Shown: positions 12,346-25,678, counted from the first letter of the stretch. The stretch is 64,000 nucleotides of DNA from Liolophura sinensis (GCF_032854445.1 NC_088295.1:31109385-31173384); one strand, 5' to 3'. Notes: a model not told the origin generated them from the sequence alone. A program made the numbers and translations.

Positions 12346-14238
12346 GTACGTACCTTCTTACATGTTCCTGTTGTTTTTTTAGCATATTTCCTTTTAAATG
12401 ATACTACCGGAAATACACATTTTCATATCTTTGCATAAAAATTGTGTAGTCTGGTTAATTCACTGTATTCAATTTTAATTCATGATGTGTTATACTGGCC
12501 TGATTATTTTGACATTCTGTTAACCCTTAATTATCCAAAAATTGTGATGCTCAGATGTGTCAGAAAAAAATGCTTCCCTCATGAATTTGAAGTAATGCCA
12601 AAAGTTTTAAACTTCAAAAGTTTATGTTTTATGCACTGTGCAAGAAAATTGTGTCTTCATATTTGTAGGTGAAAAACATACGTTTGTATTAACATGTAGT
12701 ATTAAAAGAGCTGTATTTTTTGTTTGAAAACATGGTCAGACTCCAACATGTGTTTCCAGGCGCTTGATGAAATTGTGTGTGACAATTAATACCATTTCTG
12801 GAATATTCATGAAATGTGCCTTTTAATTCACTGAAGAATGACTGAAGAAATCTTACCTTTCACACATTTTGAATTATTACAAATTAAGAGGGTTTTTTTG
12901 TGTTTTGTTTGGGTTTTTTTTCTGGTCCACTCTACATATTTGCTGAACACAGGCATTCAAATTCTGTCACAGTTTTCCCTGTGTGAATTTACACACCTTT
13001 GTAAACAGTTACCATTGTAGTAAGATATAATCCAAAAAAGGATGGGGATTTTGCTCTGGTGCCTCCACCATATAATTATGGCTGTTACTTCATACATGTA
13101 CATGTAAGTGACTTGCTTGGAGTTTGAAGCATTGGTCAGTTACATATCCTTGTACATGTAAGTGACTTGCTTGGAGTTTGAAGCATTGGTCAGTTACATA
13201 TCCTTGTACATGTTAGTGACTTGCTTGGAGTTTGAAGCATTGGTCAGTTACATATCCATGTACATGTAAGTGACTTGCTTGGAGTTTGAAGCATTGGTCA
13301 GTTACATATCCATGTACATGTTAGTGACTTGCTTGGAGTTTGAAGCATTGGTCAGTTACATATCCATGTACATGTAAGTGACTTGCTTGGAGTTTGAAGC
13401 ATTGGTCAGTTACATATCCATGTACATGTTAGTGACTTGCTTGGAGTTTGAAGCATTGGTCAGTTACATATCCATGTACATGTAAGTGACTTGCTTGGAG
13501 TTTGAAGCATTGGTCAGTTACATATCCATGTACATGTTAGTGACTTTCTTGGAGTTTGAAGCATTGGTCAGTTACATATCCTTGTACATGTTAGTGACTT
13601 GCTTGGAGTTTGAAGCATTGGTCAGTTACATATCCATGTACATGTAAGTGACTTGCTTGGAGTTTGAAGCATTGGTCAGTTACATATCCATGTACATGTA
13701 AGTGACTTTCTTGGAGTTTGAAGCATTGGTCAGTTACATATCCATGTGCATGTATACAGGTGTAAGAACTGAAGAAGTTTATTCAGCATTTGTAACAGAA
13801 ATTCCGATATTGTCTGAAGAATAACCTCTTTTTGGTTTTGAATCTGCCTTTGTGCTAAGTTAGTTTAAAAGTAAGATTTCAGCTTCGGGTAAAAGTGTTG
13901 AGTTTACAAAACTACAGATAACACCTATGGTTAACTTACGTCTTTAAATGACTGAAAGAGACTTGCCACCCTGCCTTGTGGGTGTGTGGATTTGTCACAT
14001 TTGGTGTCTTTTGTGTGGTGTCTGATAATGACAAAGACACTCCTGGAAATCACACCTATAAATACCAGCAGGATGACTTCTTCTCAGTGGTACTTGAATG
14101 TAAATCATTGATTAAACCCAGTATAAACAATAAGTCCATAATCACCATTCCTGCTTAAGCTCACAACTTAGCGTTAAACCATGCAGCAGAAGAAAGGCCT
14201 AACCTACATTTGTGATGTTGTTGTTGTTGCACATTCAG
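12346..14238 (+). other. PDE3 intron b-c, holding a minisatellite
   Basis: This noncoding intron lies between GTACGT and a TTGCACATTCAG acceptor. Its central third is the 54-bp tandem array at 13090-13752. The short open frames in it have no protein-like features. Confidence 0.8.
13090..13752 (+). repeat. 54-bp minisatellite, about 12 copies, in a PDE3 intron
   Basis: The unit reads AGTGACTTGCTTGGAGTTTG, then AAGCATTGGTCAGTTACATA, then TCCATGTACATGTW. AGTGACTT recurs every 54 bp from about 13107 to 13701. Copies are nearly identical. One position alternates between ...TGTAAGTG and ...TGTTAGTG through the middle of the array, giving a 108-bp higher-order period. Confidence 0.93.
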
Positions 14239-14517
14239 TCTGAGCCAGTGGCAGAGACAGAGGAGAAGGGGCTGGTGTGTGACGTGGTTGCCTCCCCTGG
14301 CCTGCAGGACTCAGGACAGGAGGGGGACGGTGATGATGAGCGGGAGGAGAGCGTACAGCCAGAGCCAGTGCGGAGGTCCAGCCTCGTAGACACAGACACC
14401 GCGCACATAGTGTCACAAATTGAAGACTGTGCTTTGTTACAAATTCATAGGCTCCAGGAATGGGACTACCCCATTTTTGAACTCGCAGACTTGGCAGGAG
14501 ATTACATTCTTAGCAAG
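14239..14517 (+). CDS. PDE3: PDE3 exon c: linker and start of the catalytic region
   Basis: The exon is 93 codons, phase 0 at both ends. An acidic, poorly conserved linker (GDGDDEREESV) gives way to an EWDYPIFELADLAGDYILSK segment. This corresponds to the first helices before the PDE catalytic core, where family members read NFPIFDL. The splice sites are TTGCACATTCAG and AAG|GTGGGT. Reading past the donor into intron sequence gives an open frame to 14673 that I do not take as coding. Confidence 0.92.
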
Positions 14518-14847
14518 GTGGGTTTTGTGGTAAAAGCTGTTGTCAACATTTTTTGTATATATGTGACATGTGCAGAGATGAACGTGGGACTTTGTAGCTC
14601 TAACAAGTCACTCTATTGGTTGGTCAATCAGTTTGTGAGTTTGCAAATTTTTTACATACAGCGTGTCTTTTAGTGTGAAAAAAATACTTAATGAAGAGCT
14701 CCTGTGCAAGATGAATGTATGGAAAGGGTTCACATTGAACATCTTCAGATTATAATCGTGTTTTAAGTTTATTTGTATTCTCAAAGAAAATAATTGTTTT
14801 AATTGTATATAAATATACATGTACATAAATTGTTATTTTTGTCACAG

Positions 14848-14959
14848 GTTGCTTATAAGTTATTTATGGAGGTGGGGCTTTTCGAAACATTCCGAATTCC
14901 AGTACCTGAGTTTCTGCATTACTTTCACGCCCTGGAAATGGGCTATCGAAAAAAACCAT
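14848..14959 (+). CDS. PDE3: PDE3 exon d: catalytic domain, N-terminal helices
   Basis: The exon follows TTTTGTCACAG and ends in phase 1 at AAACCAT|GTAAGT. It encodes [14 protein letters not shown] and [17 protein letters not shown], matching the helices that precede the HNxxH metal-binding motif in PDE3. Confidence 0.94.
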
Positions 14960-15239
14960 GTAAGTTTTTGTGGAATTCGAAAAACCCTATAAACATATAA
15001 TCCCATTCTGTGTTGTATGCCTTATGTTCGAAATGAGATAGAAGATAAAAATGTCAACAATTTGTAAATTATACATAATTCTACGTTTTTGAAAGTATGA
15101 GCACATAACTGTGAAATATTATGATGAACATGTGAACTTTTACTCCTGAAAATTATTAATTTCCTTTACCTAAAGCCTGTGTTTTAATGTCTGTATGATG
15201 AGAGTATATACAACAGTTTGCATATGTATGTTGTTTCAG

Positions 15240-15359
15240 ATCATAACTGTGTTCATGCCACAGACGTTTTACAAGGGGTGTATTTCCTCACTACGCAACC
15301 CATCCCCGGCTTTCAGCAGATAACCACAAGTGACACGTTCGGTCGACAGGGGTCATCCA
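15240..15359 (+). CDS. PDE3: PDE3 exon e: first metal-binding His motif and start of the PDE3 insert
   Basis: After a TTGTTTCAG acceptor, the codon split with exon d completes Tyr. HNCVHATDVLQGVYFLTTQP follows. The HNxxH element supplies a metal-binding His of the class I phosphodiesterase site, and the family usually has HNRIH. IPGFQQITTSDTFGRQGSS then begins the insertion found only in PDE3 enzymes. The chosen donor is TCCA|GTGAGT, in phase 1, which joins exon f in frame. The frame also stays open beyond the donor to a TGA at 15461-15463, which could allow a truncated transcript. Confidence 0.9.
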
Positions 15360-15933
15360 GTGAGTCAGGTTGGATGCTTTCTGCTATTAACCCCCTCAAA
15401 TCTTTAACACAAGAGTTATCCGCCCTTAATACCAACCTCTCGGCTTATGGCTTGTTTTGCTGAGTAGCTGTTGAAGTAGTTTGTAGGAGAGTACATCTAA
15501 CATTTTGTACCTATTTTTTCTGCGGAATGTTTGAGCACTTTTGTGTTTGTGGTGAAAATTTAATGTTGATCTCCTACATATTTTCTGCCCTGTTCATGGC
15601 TAGAATGGTAGTGCACATAGTGGACACACAGACAGATGTGTGGCACATATAGCGAGATGCATCATCTACAGGTAGTTCATGCATGTATTTTTATCAGCAT
15701 TACTAGTTCAGCTATTTGTTTGGGCACTGGTTTCATAGTACTCTCCTGACACAGAAAATGAATGACGATTATTTGTTATTACATCTCTCTTAACAGAATA
15801 AATTTAAGTCTCTCTGTTCTAAAAATGCTTAATGCATGCAATCAGTGTCACTGTTTTTGCATGTATGACCTTCATAAAAGTTTTTTTTTTTTTTAAATTT
15901 CATATGTACAGTGTAAGTTCTACTCAGTTTTAA

Positions 15934-16242
<309 letters not shown>

Positions 16243-16571
16243 TAAAATTATTCTTGTAAAACATACCCTCTTATGACGTGTAAACATAGATAAACAAGAC
16301 TTGCCCCACAACCACCTTAAAAAAAAAAATAAGATTAAAAAATTTTTTTTAAAATTTTGTTGAAAAACCATCAGAGAGGCTGGAATTTTGTGTGTCTTAC
16401 TATTTGGTAAAGTTAGTTGCAGAGCAAGCAAAAAAATATCAAGAAAAAAAAAATATATTTTCAGTTATACATTTATATTTTGATTGATTATAACCAGCAC
16501 CCTGGTGTGTGGGTAATCCAGTATATGCTATTAATGTCAGGAAATACTTAAATTTACATTTGGGTCATTGA

Positions 16572-16934
<363 letters not shown>

Positions 16935-17316
16935 TAGCTTTGTTTTCTTTTCAAGTTCATAATTTAAACTGCAGTTTCTAGAAATTCCAGGAGGAGGGGG
17001 TATGATAATGATGTTATTGCTCAAGGGACTTCAGAAGATTTTGAGGTTTCTATTTTTTAGCTGCCCATTGTTTCATGTTCACATACTACCAAGGGTGTTT
17101 GTCAGTTAGTCAAGTTTAAACCTGCTGGATTTTGAAAGAGCGTATGTTCTGAATGATAAGGATAAATGCTAGATTATGTAATGACATATTACTTGCAGTG
17201 ACAGTGCTGGACATAAAATTGGTGTTAGAGAACTTGATTACTGACACATGTTTCTAATACTGAAGTGCTGTGATGCTAAATGTCAGGTTTTCATGAGGAA
17301 CTGTTGACATTATTAG

Positions 17317-17478
17317 GTGAACGAAGATGAGTCTCCAGGGATTGACTGGACATTAGAAACTGATCGTTTGCTGGCCATGCAGATGGCAATCAAACTGGCT
17401 GACATCAATGGGCCGTGTAAGACACACAACCTTCATGTCAACTGGACAATGAGGATAAGTGAGGAATTTTATGAACAG
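17317..17478 (+). CDS. PDE3: PDE3 exon h: metal-binding Asp (KLADINGP)
   Basis: The exon is 54 codons, phase 0 at both ends, between a TTATTAG acceptor with a weak pyrimidine tract and CAG|GTGAGA. It encodes [20 protein letters not shown] followed by [17 protein letters not shown] and EEFYEQ. The Asp in KLADI is the downstream metal ligand of the PDE fold. The exon starts with GTG for Val and is not an initiation site. Confidence 0.95.
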
Positions 17479-17776
17479 GTGAGAAATCCTCCAGTTTCCT
17501 GAGAACCTGGTGTGTCGTTAAAGTTCAGAATTGCGCTTGTCTGTGGTGATGATGTCTTAGCATGATGATTTAATGTAAACGTAAAAAGAAAGAATTGTTA
17601 AAGCTATACATACATTGATATTGTTTGGAGTTTCTGCTAGCTTTTCACAGGTGACAAGACATGAGTGAGGCTAATTTATGTCCCGGAGAGATTCTGATTC
17701 ATTATGCAGGATAATTTTTTAAAGTAAATAAATATGTATCATGAAATCAGAATATGCCATAAAGCTGTGAGTTTAA

Positions 17777-18067
<291 letters not shown>

Positions 18068-18286
18068 TGATCATGTTCTTCTCTTCCAGATTTTTTTTTT
18101 TTTTTAACCCTTTAAAAAAGGTTAAGGTAGTTGAAAATGTTAACTGTAATGATCCATACAGATTCCTTACTTGATATTTTTTTTAATTAGAGTTTTGATG
18201 ATCTATAGAAATTAAGGTCATAAATAGGTGCTCTGTTTAAGCGTACACATTCCTCATGTTGTCCCGTCTCCTCTTTGACCTGGCAG

Positions 18287-18361
18287 CGTCGGGTACTGAT
18301 ACAGATAAGGGAGACAGCACATGTAAAGACACTGAAGATGAGCTGACAGATCAGGAAAGCA
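18287..18361 (+). CDS. PDE3: PDE3 exon j: acidic linker
   Basis: This short 75-base exon follows CTTTGACCTGGCAG and encodes an acidic, low-complexity linker (DKGDSTCKDTEDELTDQESS). I chose the GTACGT donor at 18362 over the GTAAAC four bases on, because only the first leaves the phase needed by exon k. Mammalian PDE3 also has an acidic stretch here. Confidence 0.82.
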
Positions 18362-18673
18362 GTACGTAAACATTTCTCCTTCTACATGTATTTGATACAG
18401 CCTCACACAATGATCCAGCTTTCATTTTTTTGTCTCCAGCTTTAAGTCGGAAAATACCGGGCAAAAGGAAGTAAAAATTCTTAAGCATAGCCTTTAATCA
18501 ATATTACAGACCTAGTTGTATATCCCTGGTTTCAAAACAGTTTTGTGTTAGAATCCAATTGCTAGCCACATACATGTGCATTTCCCATATTGCCATGAGT
18601 AAGTGTATTGACATCTAAAACAAATACATGCCCTGAAAAAAAAGCACGTTTACCCATTTTGTTCTTAAAGCAG

Positions 18674-18846
18674 ATTCTCCTCCAATCACATCAAAGAAGT
18701 TAAAATCCACGCGGAAGGTGAATTGTCTGTTGACGAAGAATCTGAAGGACAACCACGAGTACTGGGTGGCCAGGTTAAAAGAGGAAGAGATGGAGAAGTC
18801 TGCTGGGCAGGAGAGAGATGTGGTAGATGCGACAGATTCAGACCAG
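18674..18846 (+). CDS. PDE3: PDE3 exon k: basic and C-terminal tail
   Basis: The exon starts after TTCTTAAAGCAG and encodes a basic stretch (SPPITSKKLKSTRKVNCLL), then NHEYWVARLKEEEMEKSAGQ. This matches the Lys-rich patch and the NHxxW...EEE helix after the catalytic domain of PDE3 proteins. It ends in phase 0 at CAG|GTATGA. Confidence 0.88.
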
Positions 18847-19301
18847 GTATGACTCACCGCACTATCCCCAGCACCCCACCCACACCCCACTCACACCCCC
18901 TGTGTACTTTTGAATTGTCTTGTTCGGAAAGTACCCTAATACAAGACTCTGACCTGCTGTGATCAGCACCTGTGCAAGAGAACAATTAGAACTAATTGGA
19001 CTCTCAACTTTAAGATGAGAGAAATAGGTAAAAGTGAAGTCTAAACTCGAATAGACTTGTTTAGACCCACCTTTTCACATCTTTGGCTAAGCGCCTCAAC
19101 TCCTCCTATACCTCAACTAAAGAAACCAAAAATTAAAAGTAGTTCGTACATTATATAATGTTTACGGGATTTAAAAAAAAATTGAAGGTATTACCTACAT
19201 TATGATGGTTGGATCACAGGTATAGTATATAAATTCAATCATTTATTCCATTCTGTATGTTAGACACTTTTTACAGTATATGTATTTCTGTCATGTTTCA
19301 G

Positions 19302-19409
19302 AGTCTAAGTGAAGAAGAAATGGTTCCTTCACTAGAAAAAGTAACAGAAATGGAAACCATTAAAGAAGAAGTAGAAACTGTCAATGGGAAACCAGAATCT
19401 CCAAGCTAG
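19302..19409 (+). CDS. PDE3: PDE3 exon l: last coding exon and stop
   Basis: After TCATGTTTCAG the frame continues with SLSEEEMVPSLEKVTEMETI, KEEVETVNGKPESPS, then a TAG stop at 19407-19409. The acidic, Glu-rich tail is typical of the PDE3 C-terminus and varies between species. The twelve exons together give roughly 820 codons, corresponding to about the last 70 percent of a mammalian PDE3. Confidence 0.88.
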   Translation, partial: SLSEEEMVPSLEKVTEMETIKEEVETVNGKPESPS

Positions 19410-20024
19410 ACATTGGACGAGAACAAATTTTTATATGGTTGTGCTTTTGAGATGGAACCTGATCGGTTGCTGATCAACTAATGGTGCCTAGGTCACTCCA
19501 CCCTGGCTCATGCAGACTGAAAGCCAAGAAAGGGAGACAATGTGATGCCATCCAGACCAGCCCCCTTTTTCTGACTGTCGATGAGTAAGGATCATAGATA
19601 CATGCATGGTAGGGGTATTTTTTGTGGAGATGTGTTTTTGACAAATCGACACCAATTGTGTCGTGTATTGCAGGAGTGCTGGCCATGACCGCAGACCGCA
19701 GACACCTTAACGAGGTACGTTGGATTAGTAGAAGACTATACCTCTGCGAGACAGAACTCCAACGGGACTGAAGTAGCTTTGTGAAGTTTTTGGAAACCAC
19801 AAACTGGAGACTGCTGAAGCAGTCTGTCTGGATTGAGACAAAATACTCTGTATTTATATTGTTGACTTGCCTCTTGAGGAAGTATGTTATTAAACCAATC
19901 TCACAGCTGAGAAGAAATATTTCTTCCGATGTATTTCAATTTTTACTAATTGTAGCAGAGCCTGCAAGTCAAGGAGTTGAGGGCACTGTTGAATGGATAT
20001 GTGATAGTAGCGTTTGATGTATAT

Positions 20025-20031
20025 ATAAATT

Positions 20032-20085
<54 letters not shown>

Positions 20086-20090
20086 GATAT
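20025..20090. repeat. TA/TG microsatellite
   Basis: A run of TATATA is interrupted by TGTGTGTG and returns to TATATA. Confidence 0.9.
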
Positions 20091-22540
20091 CTATGTTATA
20101 AAGATGATACATGTAGTTCTCCACTAAAACTTGACACTAGAACGAATATCCCCCGTGGGATATATCAACAGAGTGATAAGGGTATGTCTCCTCAGTTTTT
20201 CAGAAAGCCTATACATTGTACATTGTAGGCAAATGTTCATGTTAACAATGTGTTTGGTTGTTTATATTTTTGAGTATTCCATACAACATTTTTAATGATG
20301 CCAAATTGTGCTATGATATGTCCTTACACCAGTTTGTGCTATGTAGGTGTATCTGTTATATTGCTGTATACCTGTGAAGAGTATGGCACTGTTTGTACTA
20401 ACATTGATGCACTGTTTATTTCAGTACAGGGTAAAGTGTAGTACTTTGTTCAAAGTTCTGGGAATGAACAATTTGGGTGACAACAAGAAAAGATTTTTCT
20501 TTTTTTAACTTCTTCTTACATCAGATGGCTATATTGGTATATTCTTCACCTTTCACAAACTTTTCTGTGTTTATTTGAAATTGTTGTAATGGGCCAGGTG
20601 AAGCCAGTGGGCATACGGCCGTGACACAGTGAACTTTAGGGATCGTGTTTTCGGCTTGGTCACAAGATGAATGACGCCATAGGCCTTCACATCCTCTAAA
20701 ACCTGGTGGGCTTATACAAGTAAGATGGCTGCCAAAAAGATGTAGTGAAATTATGTGGCATCCATGTCACAGTGCATGGCTATGCTGGCTTTAAATAATA
20801 GTAGCATAAAGTTCATAGTTCTCAAGTCAGCGTTGAAGCTCTAGATTCCAGCATTAGGCATTTGTATGGTCTTCGATATTTGACTAAGTTTTTTTTTTTT
20901 TTTTAATCAATAAAAATTCATGTTGAAATGGACAGTACATGTATCACTTGGGTACCTGTTTGTAAATTTGGTTTCTCCATATGTTTAAATTTTCTACACC
21001 AAAAGCTTGCAGGAGGTGAGGATTTTTGACAAACATTTGTTGTTAATTGGTCCAGTTACAAGCTCATGATTTTTGCACTGTATATTTGATATTGGGTGTA
21101 TCACATAATCCTGTATTTTGACGAACTGGTGCCAAGAAAAGTTTAAAAACTTTCCACTTTCTAAACTTTGTGTATTTACAAGTTTATAAGTTATATAGAC
21201 CTAAAAATCTGTCCATGCTGGATTTGTAATTAAGTAAAACACTAAATTGTTGAAGACAAATGGTGTGTTTTTGCCTGCCATGGGAGTTTTAACAGGACTG
21301 ATCGGGTTGTCTTGTGTATTTATAACCCAAACTAAAGCATGTCATTGTTTGCACTTTGTTCAGAGAAAGTAGCCTGTTTAATTAACATGTTTTAACTTTA
21401 CTCAGTTAAAATGCCAAATCATGTTGAAGCATTTATACATGCACAAATACTAGGTCATGATTTATATTAAGTCATTGGCTGAAATATTGCGATAAGTAAA
21501 AACCCATGACATCATTTGTTTCAGGATTTTTGAAACGTGGTAACACCATTGTAACATCAAGCCTAGTGTGGTTATATAGGTTAAACTGTTCATGCATGCA
21601 AAATGTACATGAAGGGTAATGTTAAAGGAATCAAATACATGTATGTACTGACAATGTGGTATGTGAACTTTTATGCGTCATTTTGAAGATTCTCTCCGGC
21701 ATACTCAAACATGTATAACTTTGACCAAATTCTATCTTCTGACAGTATTTCTGATGTTATAATCAGTAAAATCAGATTCGTCTTTAATAGCTGGATAGTC
21801 TTACCGTCACTCGCTCAGAACACACATTCAAGCAAAATGCCTAAATCTTTGCCATTTAATGTTTGCCATCTTATTCAGCCAAATTTTTTATTCGCATGGT
21901 TCATTCAAAAGTAGCCCAGACATTTGTATATCATTTGTCTCCAAGCTCAATAATAAAACATACCAAATCTTAAGCCAAATGCTGTATGATACCAGTGTGA
22001 TCATTTTATAAATTTGCTGCCAGTTATATTAAATTAATACAGATGCTGTGACTTTAAGATAGTTTTGAGGATAAAACGTATCATTCAGAACATATGGGGT
22101 TTTAATTACTGTTGATGTCATTTTTATTTTCCAAATCAACTGGTAATAATATAATGTGGTGTTATGGCAATAAAACTGCTGTGTTGCTGGGTATAAAGAC
22201 CATGCTGTCTCTACCATATGTGTATTCCGGTTGATTTTAACAATGATGATATATGTTTGCATGCATGCATATGTTAACTATTTGCAAAATGATTTACCTG
22301 AAAATCTTCCTTGAAAAGAATGTTCTGTGGTTTTCAACATGAAATTGTACCTGTGAGGATGGAGGCACATGTATAAACCACATGTACATGTACCTCTGTG
22401 ATGTAAAAATTAAAAACAAGCATCACACCTCTCTATTTATTCTGTTCTGGGACTTTCCCAGGTATGATAGTTAAGCTGACTCCTACCTAGAGCGAGATGA
22501 ACAGAATTTTAATGATGCATCTCTTTTCTTACTGAACCTT

Positions 22541-22656
22541 GACAATACAGCTTTGGATATCCTCACATTTTGAATGCTCTGACAATACAGCTTTGGATAT
22601 CCTTACGTTTCAAAGGCCCTGACAATACAGCTTTGGATATCCTCACAATTTGAATT
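22541..22656 (+). repeat. 40-bp tandem repeat, three copies
   Basis: GACAATACAGCTTTGGATAT starts at 22541, 22581 and 22621, each followed by CCTNAC and a diverged spacer. Confidence 0.88.
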
Positions 22657-23252
22657 ACCAGAAAGCATGATTAGCATCCTAGATATCCAAAATAGATCAT
22701 ATAAATACCGAATCTATATTTCCATCACCAATTCTCTTTAAGTTTTTGCTGAATTAAGTAATAACAGCAACTTTGTTTCTTGATTCTGTACGCATGTGAT
22801 TGTGGAAGGAGATGTGCTCGGATTATCTATATACATATCTGCACTGAGTGATGTACTCTTTCCTGGATATCATCTAGCTGTCCTCTCTTCATTTTCAGAC
22901 TTCTGCTTTCTTATCAAATTTTTGTGATAATAAACTTATAGAGCAGCTGATCTGATTTGTTCACGTAATAAATGTACCATAGTTTTACCATCTACGCCAT
23001 TAGTCAAACCCCAGTGTGTGATCCAATGCAAATGTGGAATGAGCCTAATGATGGAATTTGTAAATTCTTTGTTAAATTTCCTTGTAGATTTTGTGAGACT
23101 GTTGAGCTGTGTTACCACTTTAAATTCTGGTTGTATTGTGGTATAATATAGCTGGGAGAAAATTCAGTCTGATTAATGACACTATTTATGAGATCTGTAC
23201 CATCATGAACGTTTTATCTCCATTTTTACATGTTGTGCCTAGCATGTATGTG

Positions 23253-23258
23253 AATAAA
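23253..23258 (+). terminator. Candidate poly(A) signal of PDE3
   Basis: AATAAA is followed some 20 bases later by GTCTGTTTTTC, a GT/T-rich downstream element. It is the last strong candidate before the sequence changes character. Confidence 0.35.
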
Positions 23259-23689
23259 ACAATACTGACGTAAATTCTCCGTCTGTTTTTCATTGAATTC
23301 CTTTTTGCGGGAATGCATACAGCTGGCTTGTTCTTTCCGAAGAGGTTTATTGTTTTATACACTGCATCATTTTAAGAGAACATACCAGAGATTTTGGGCA
23401 AAAAAATCACCCGTCACAAAATAGTTACTCTGAGGCTCTATTACGTCTTTACATGTGTTGACATTCAAAATTGGTAATAAAGTCCCTCAAATTTGTGAAG
23501 CGAGTCACATAAAACTTTGTCAAACTTTAGAATCATGCTAACATTAAATAGTACATGCACAAGTCTGATATTTACTGAAAGGCAATAATCTGAGCTATTC
23601 TTGGTGAATACAGAAAATTTCATGTGGATTTTTTGGCCGAAAATCTCAGGGAGCAGTGTTTTAGATTACTAGGCCCTATGTGTGTAGCC

Positions 23690-23797
23690 ACTGTGAACTG
23701 TAGACATCCAGTGCTAATTACTATCGTTCGTCGTCATATGACTGAAAAATTGTTGAGCACGACGTTAAACCTCAAGCACTCACTCACTAATTATTAT
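23690..23797 (+). repeat. Tail fragment of a tRNA-derived SINE (family B)
   Basis: It carries CGTCATATGACTGAAAAATT, GTTGAGCACGACGTTAAACC and AAGCACTCACTCACT. This is the 3' end shared with the family B copy at 32203-32555 and the fragment at 54818-54885. Confidence 0.7.
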
Positions 23798-23973
23798 CAT
23801 AGATTCAACAGGTGTTCAATCATCTGATAACATCACAGCCGATACCAGTACCGTAGTCCCACAAGTGAAGCCTGATTTAACAATGTACTAATGTACCGAG
23901 CAGGTTTGTATTGCTTGGTATGTTAGTGCACCGCCAGATCAGTTGAGCCACACACATGCGGTAACCAGTACCG

Positions 23974-24525
23974 ATGATAGGAATTATCTGTGATACAGAA
24001 ATTAAAAAAGATTTGGATCCCCTGACAATTCAGCTAACTGAGAAACCTTGTATCTTAATATACTACTACCTGAGAAATAAATCTTGGCAGAGAAACTTGT
24101 ATGTTTTCTTGGAACTGCTTTTCACTGATCCATCAGGTGATTCTGCGATCAAACAAATGAGACAATTGTCCAGTCAATATGGAAGTTCTGTGTGAAACAC
24201 ATTGCCATCCAACAACTACATATGTTTCCAAAAATGATTAAGCTGTCTCAGTTAATTTGCCGACCTATAAATATAGAATTAGTTATTAGGGTAGGCCTAT
24301 TTTAGTTGCCAAAGTTAAGCAGAGCACTAGCCCAATAAGCCTGACAGTTGATGGTAATATTAGTAGGCCTACTGTGGTATTTTTTAAAGACGGTAAAATC
24401 TCTCATTGTAAAAAATCAGCAACAAACTCACGAGGATGTGCGGAGAAGAGGTTATCTGTTGGAGAAAAACAGTACAGTCGGAGACATGGTAGTAAGAATA
24501 TTAAACCAAATTAAGCCAGACAATA
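23974..24525 (+). pseudogene. Coding-like remnant, unrecognised, in several frames
   Basis: An open frame from 23974 to a TGA at 24193-24195 reads like ordinary protein (KPCILIYYYLRNKSWQRNLY, then ELLFTDPSGDSAIKQMRQL). The protein-like text appears to resume in another frame (HIAIQQLHMFPKMIKLSQLI) to about 24303. A third stretch from 24290 (TVVFFKDGKISHCKK) runs to a TAA near 24523. The pieces need frame changes to join, no clear splice sites explain them, and I do not know the family. It could be a decayed gene or exons of the neighbouring unknown gene. Confidence 0.25.
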
Positions 24526-25068
24526 AATGATACAGCATGTGTCAAACAATGACTGAAACAGTCCCCCTGTTACAGGGGAGCTAACTCTTAAGTGAACTGT
24601 TCCACATATGGATGGGGAATTATTTCCCTTGTTAATACTAAAGGCTCGAACACTCCAAACACGTTTATAAGGAAAATCATGAGAGGAGAGGGAGGGGGGG
24701 AGTATCTCGTTAGAACCATTGAAAGGATTATGTGACACCAAGTACTGCGTGACAAAATAAATAAGATAAAATGGATTATCTAATAGCGAACACCATAGGT
24801 GGCGCTATATCACCTGGAAGGTAGTGGCGCTCCAAAAGCTTGCTTTCAACACAGTGTACACCCTTTTTCGAAAGAAAACTGACTGCTTTTGTAAGACAGA
24901 AGATGGACAGTTACCAAAAGAGGTACCCGGCGATAAGTCTGTTCTAGAGAATAAACATTTATAAATAATAGTCAAATCTTCAGCGTCTAACTATAGAGAC
25001 ACATACACATATATATGCATGCCGAATGTGCGTGCACCTTCAAAGTTTTGATACCGTACCTCAAAACA

Positions 25069-25175
25069 CCAGGGGCCGAGGTTGTTAGCGTCGCTGTGAG
25101 TTCAAGTCCAGCACATGCTTGGCTCCGTTCAGTCCCTGCCCAGTTTCCTCCCACCATGATGAACTTGGCTGGTTC
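25069..25175 (+). repeat. Partial SINE (family A)
   Basis: The fragment has GCTGTGAGTTCAAGTCCAGC and a CCCAGTTTCCTCCCACCATG-like block. The 5' head and A-rich tail are missing. Confidence 0.65.
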
Positions 25176-25439
25176 CGCCAAACAAAGGAGTTGAAATAGC
25201 CACCTGGTGCTATCTACAACCCAACCTCTAGGCTTAGACGTAGTAGGCCTAAATCATGTGACAGCCTGCCACGATAAACAATTTTTTTTAACATGAAACA
25301 TGCTATTTATTTAATGGAAACAACATGTTGAAACCAAGCTTCACACATTTCTTCACCAGTAATTATTGTCCCTGTTTTGTACCTATACAGATTGTTATTA
25401 AAGATTGTTGGAGTATAAATTACATGTATATATTATACA

Positions 25440-25678
25440 AGTGAGGTTGTGGTTAAAGGCCTTTGTCTTTCAGTTGCTAGTACATACGGGGTATGGATTC
25501 AATCCTAGGCTTGGACAGGGAATTTGTCACAGCAACCTGCGTATGATCGTGGGTTTTCCCCTTGGCTCTGCCCAGTTACCTCTCACCAAACGCTGGCCAC
25601 TGTCTTATAAGCAAACTATTCTTGAGTGTGGTACAGTGTAAAACACCAGTCAAATAAATTAATAAATATACCGGTACA
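25440..25678 (+). mobile_element. SINE copy, family A body with divergent head
   Basis: The body has CAGCAACCTGCGTATGATCG, GGGTTTTCCCCTTGGCTCTG and ATTCTTGAGTGTGGTACAGT, and the copy ends in AAATAAATTAATAAATA. The tRNA-like head differs from the full copies (ATGGATTCAATCC at the B-box position), so it may be a subfamily. Confidence 0.65.

Larger units (their letters stand above)
19410..23258 (+). other. PDE3: Probable long 3' UTR of PDE3
   Basis: No coding exon is visible for almost 4 kb after the PDE3 stop. The stretch is AT-rich, has a TA/TG microsatellite near 20025-20090 and a three-copy 40-bp repeat at 22541-22656. Possible poly(A) signals occur at 20909, 21951 and 22168, and the last good one at 23253. 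The true 3' end cannot be chosen from sequence alone. Confidence 0.45.
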
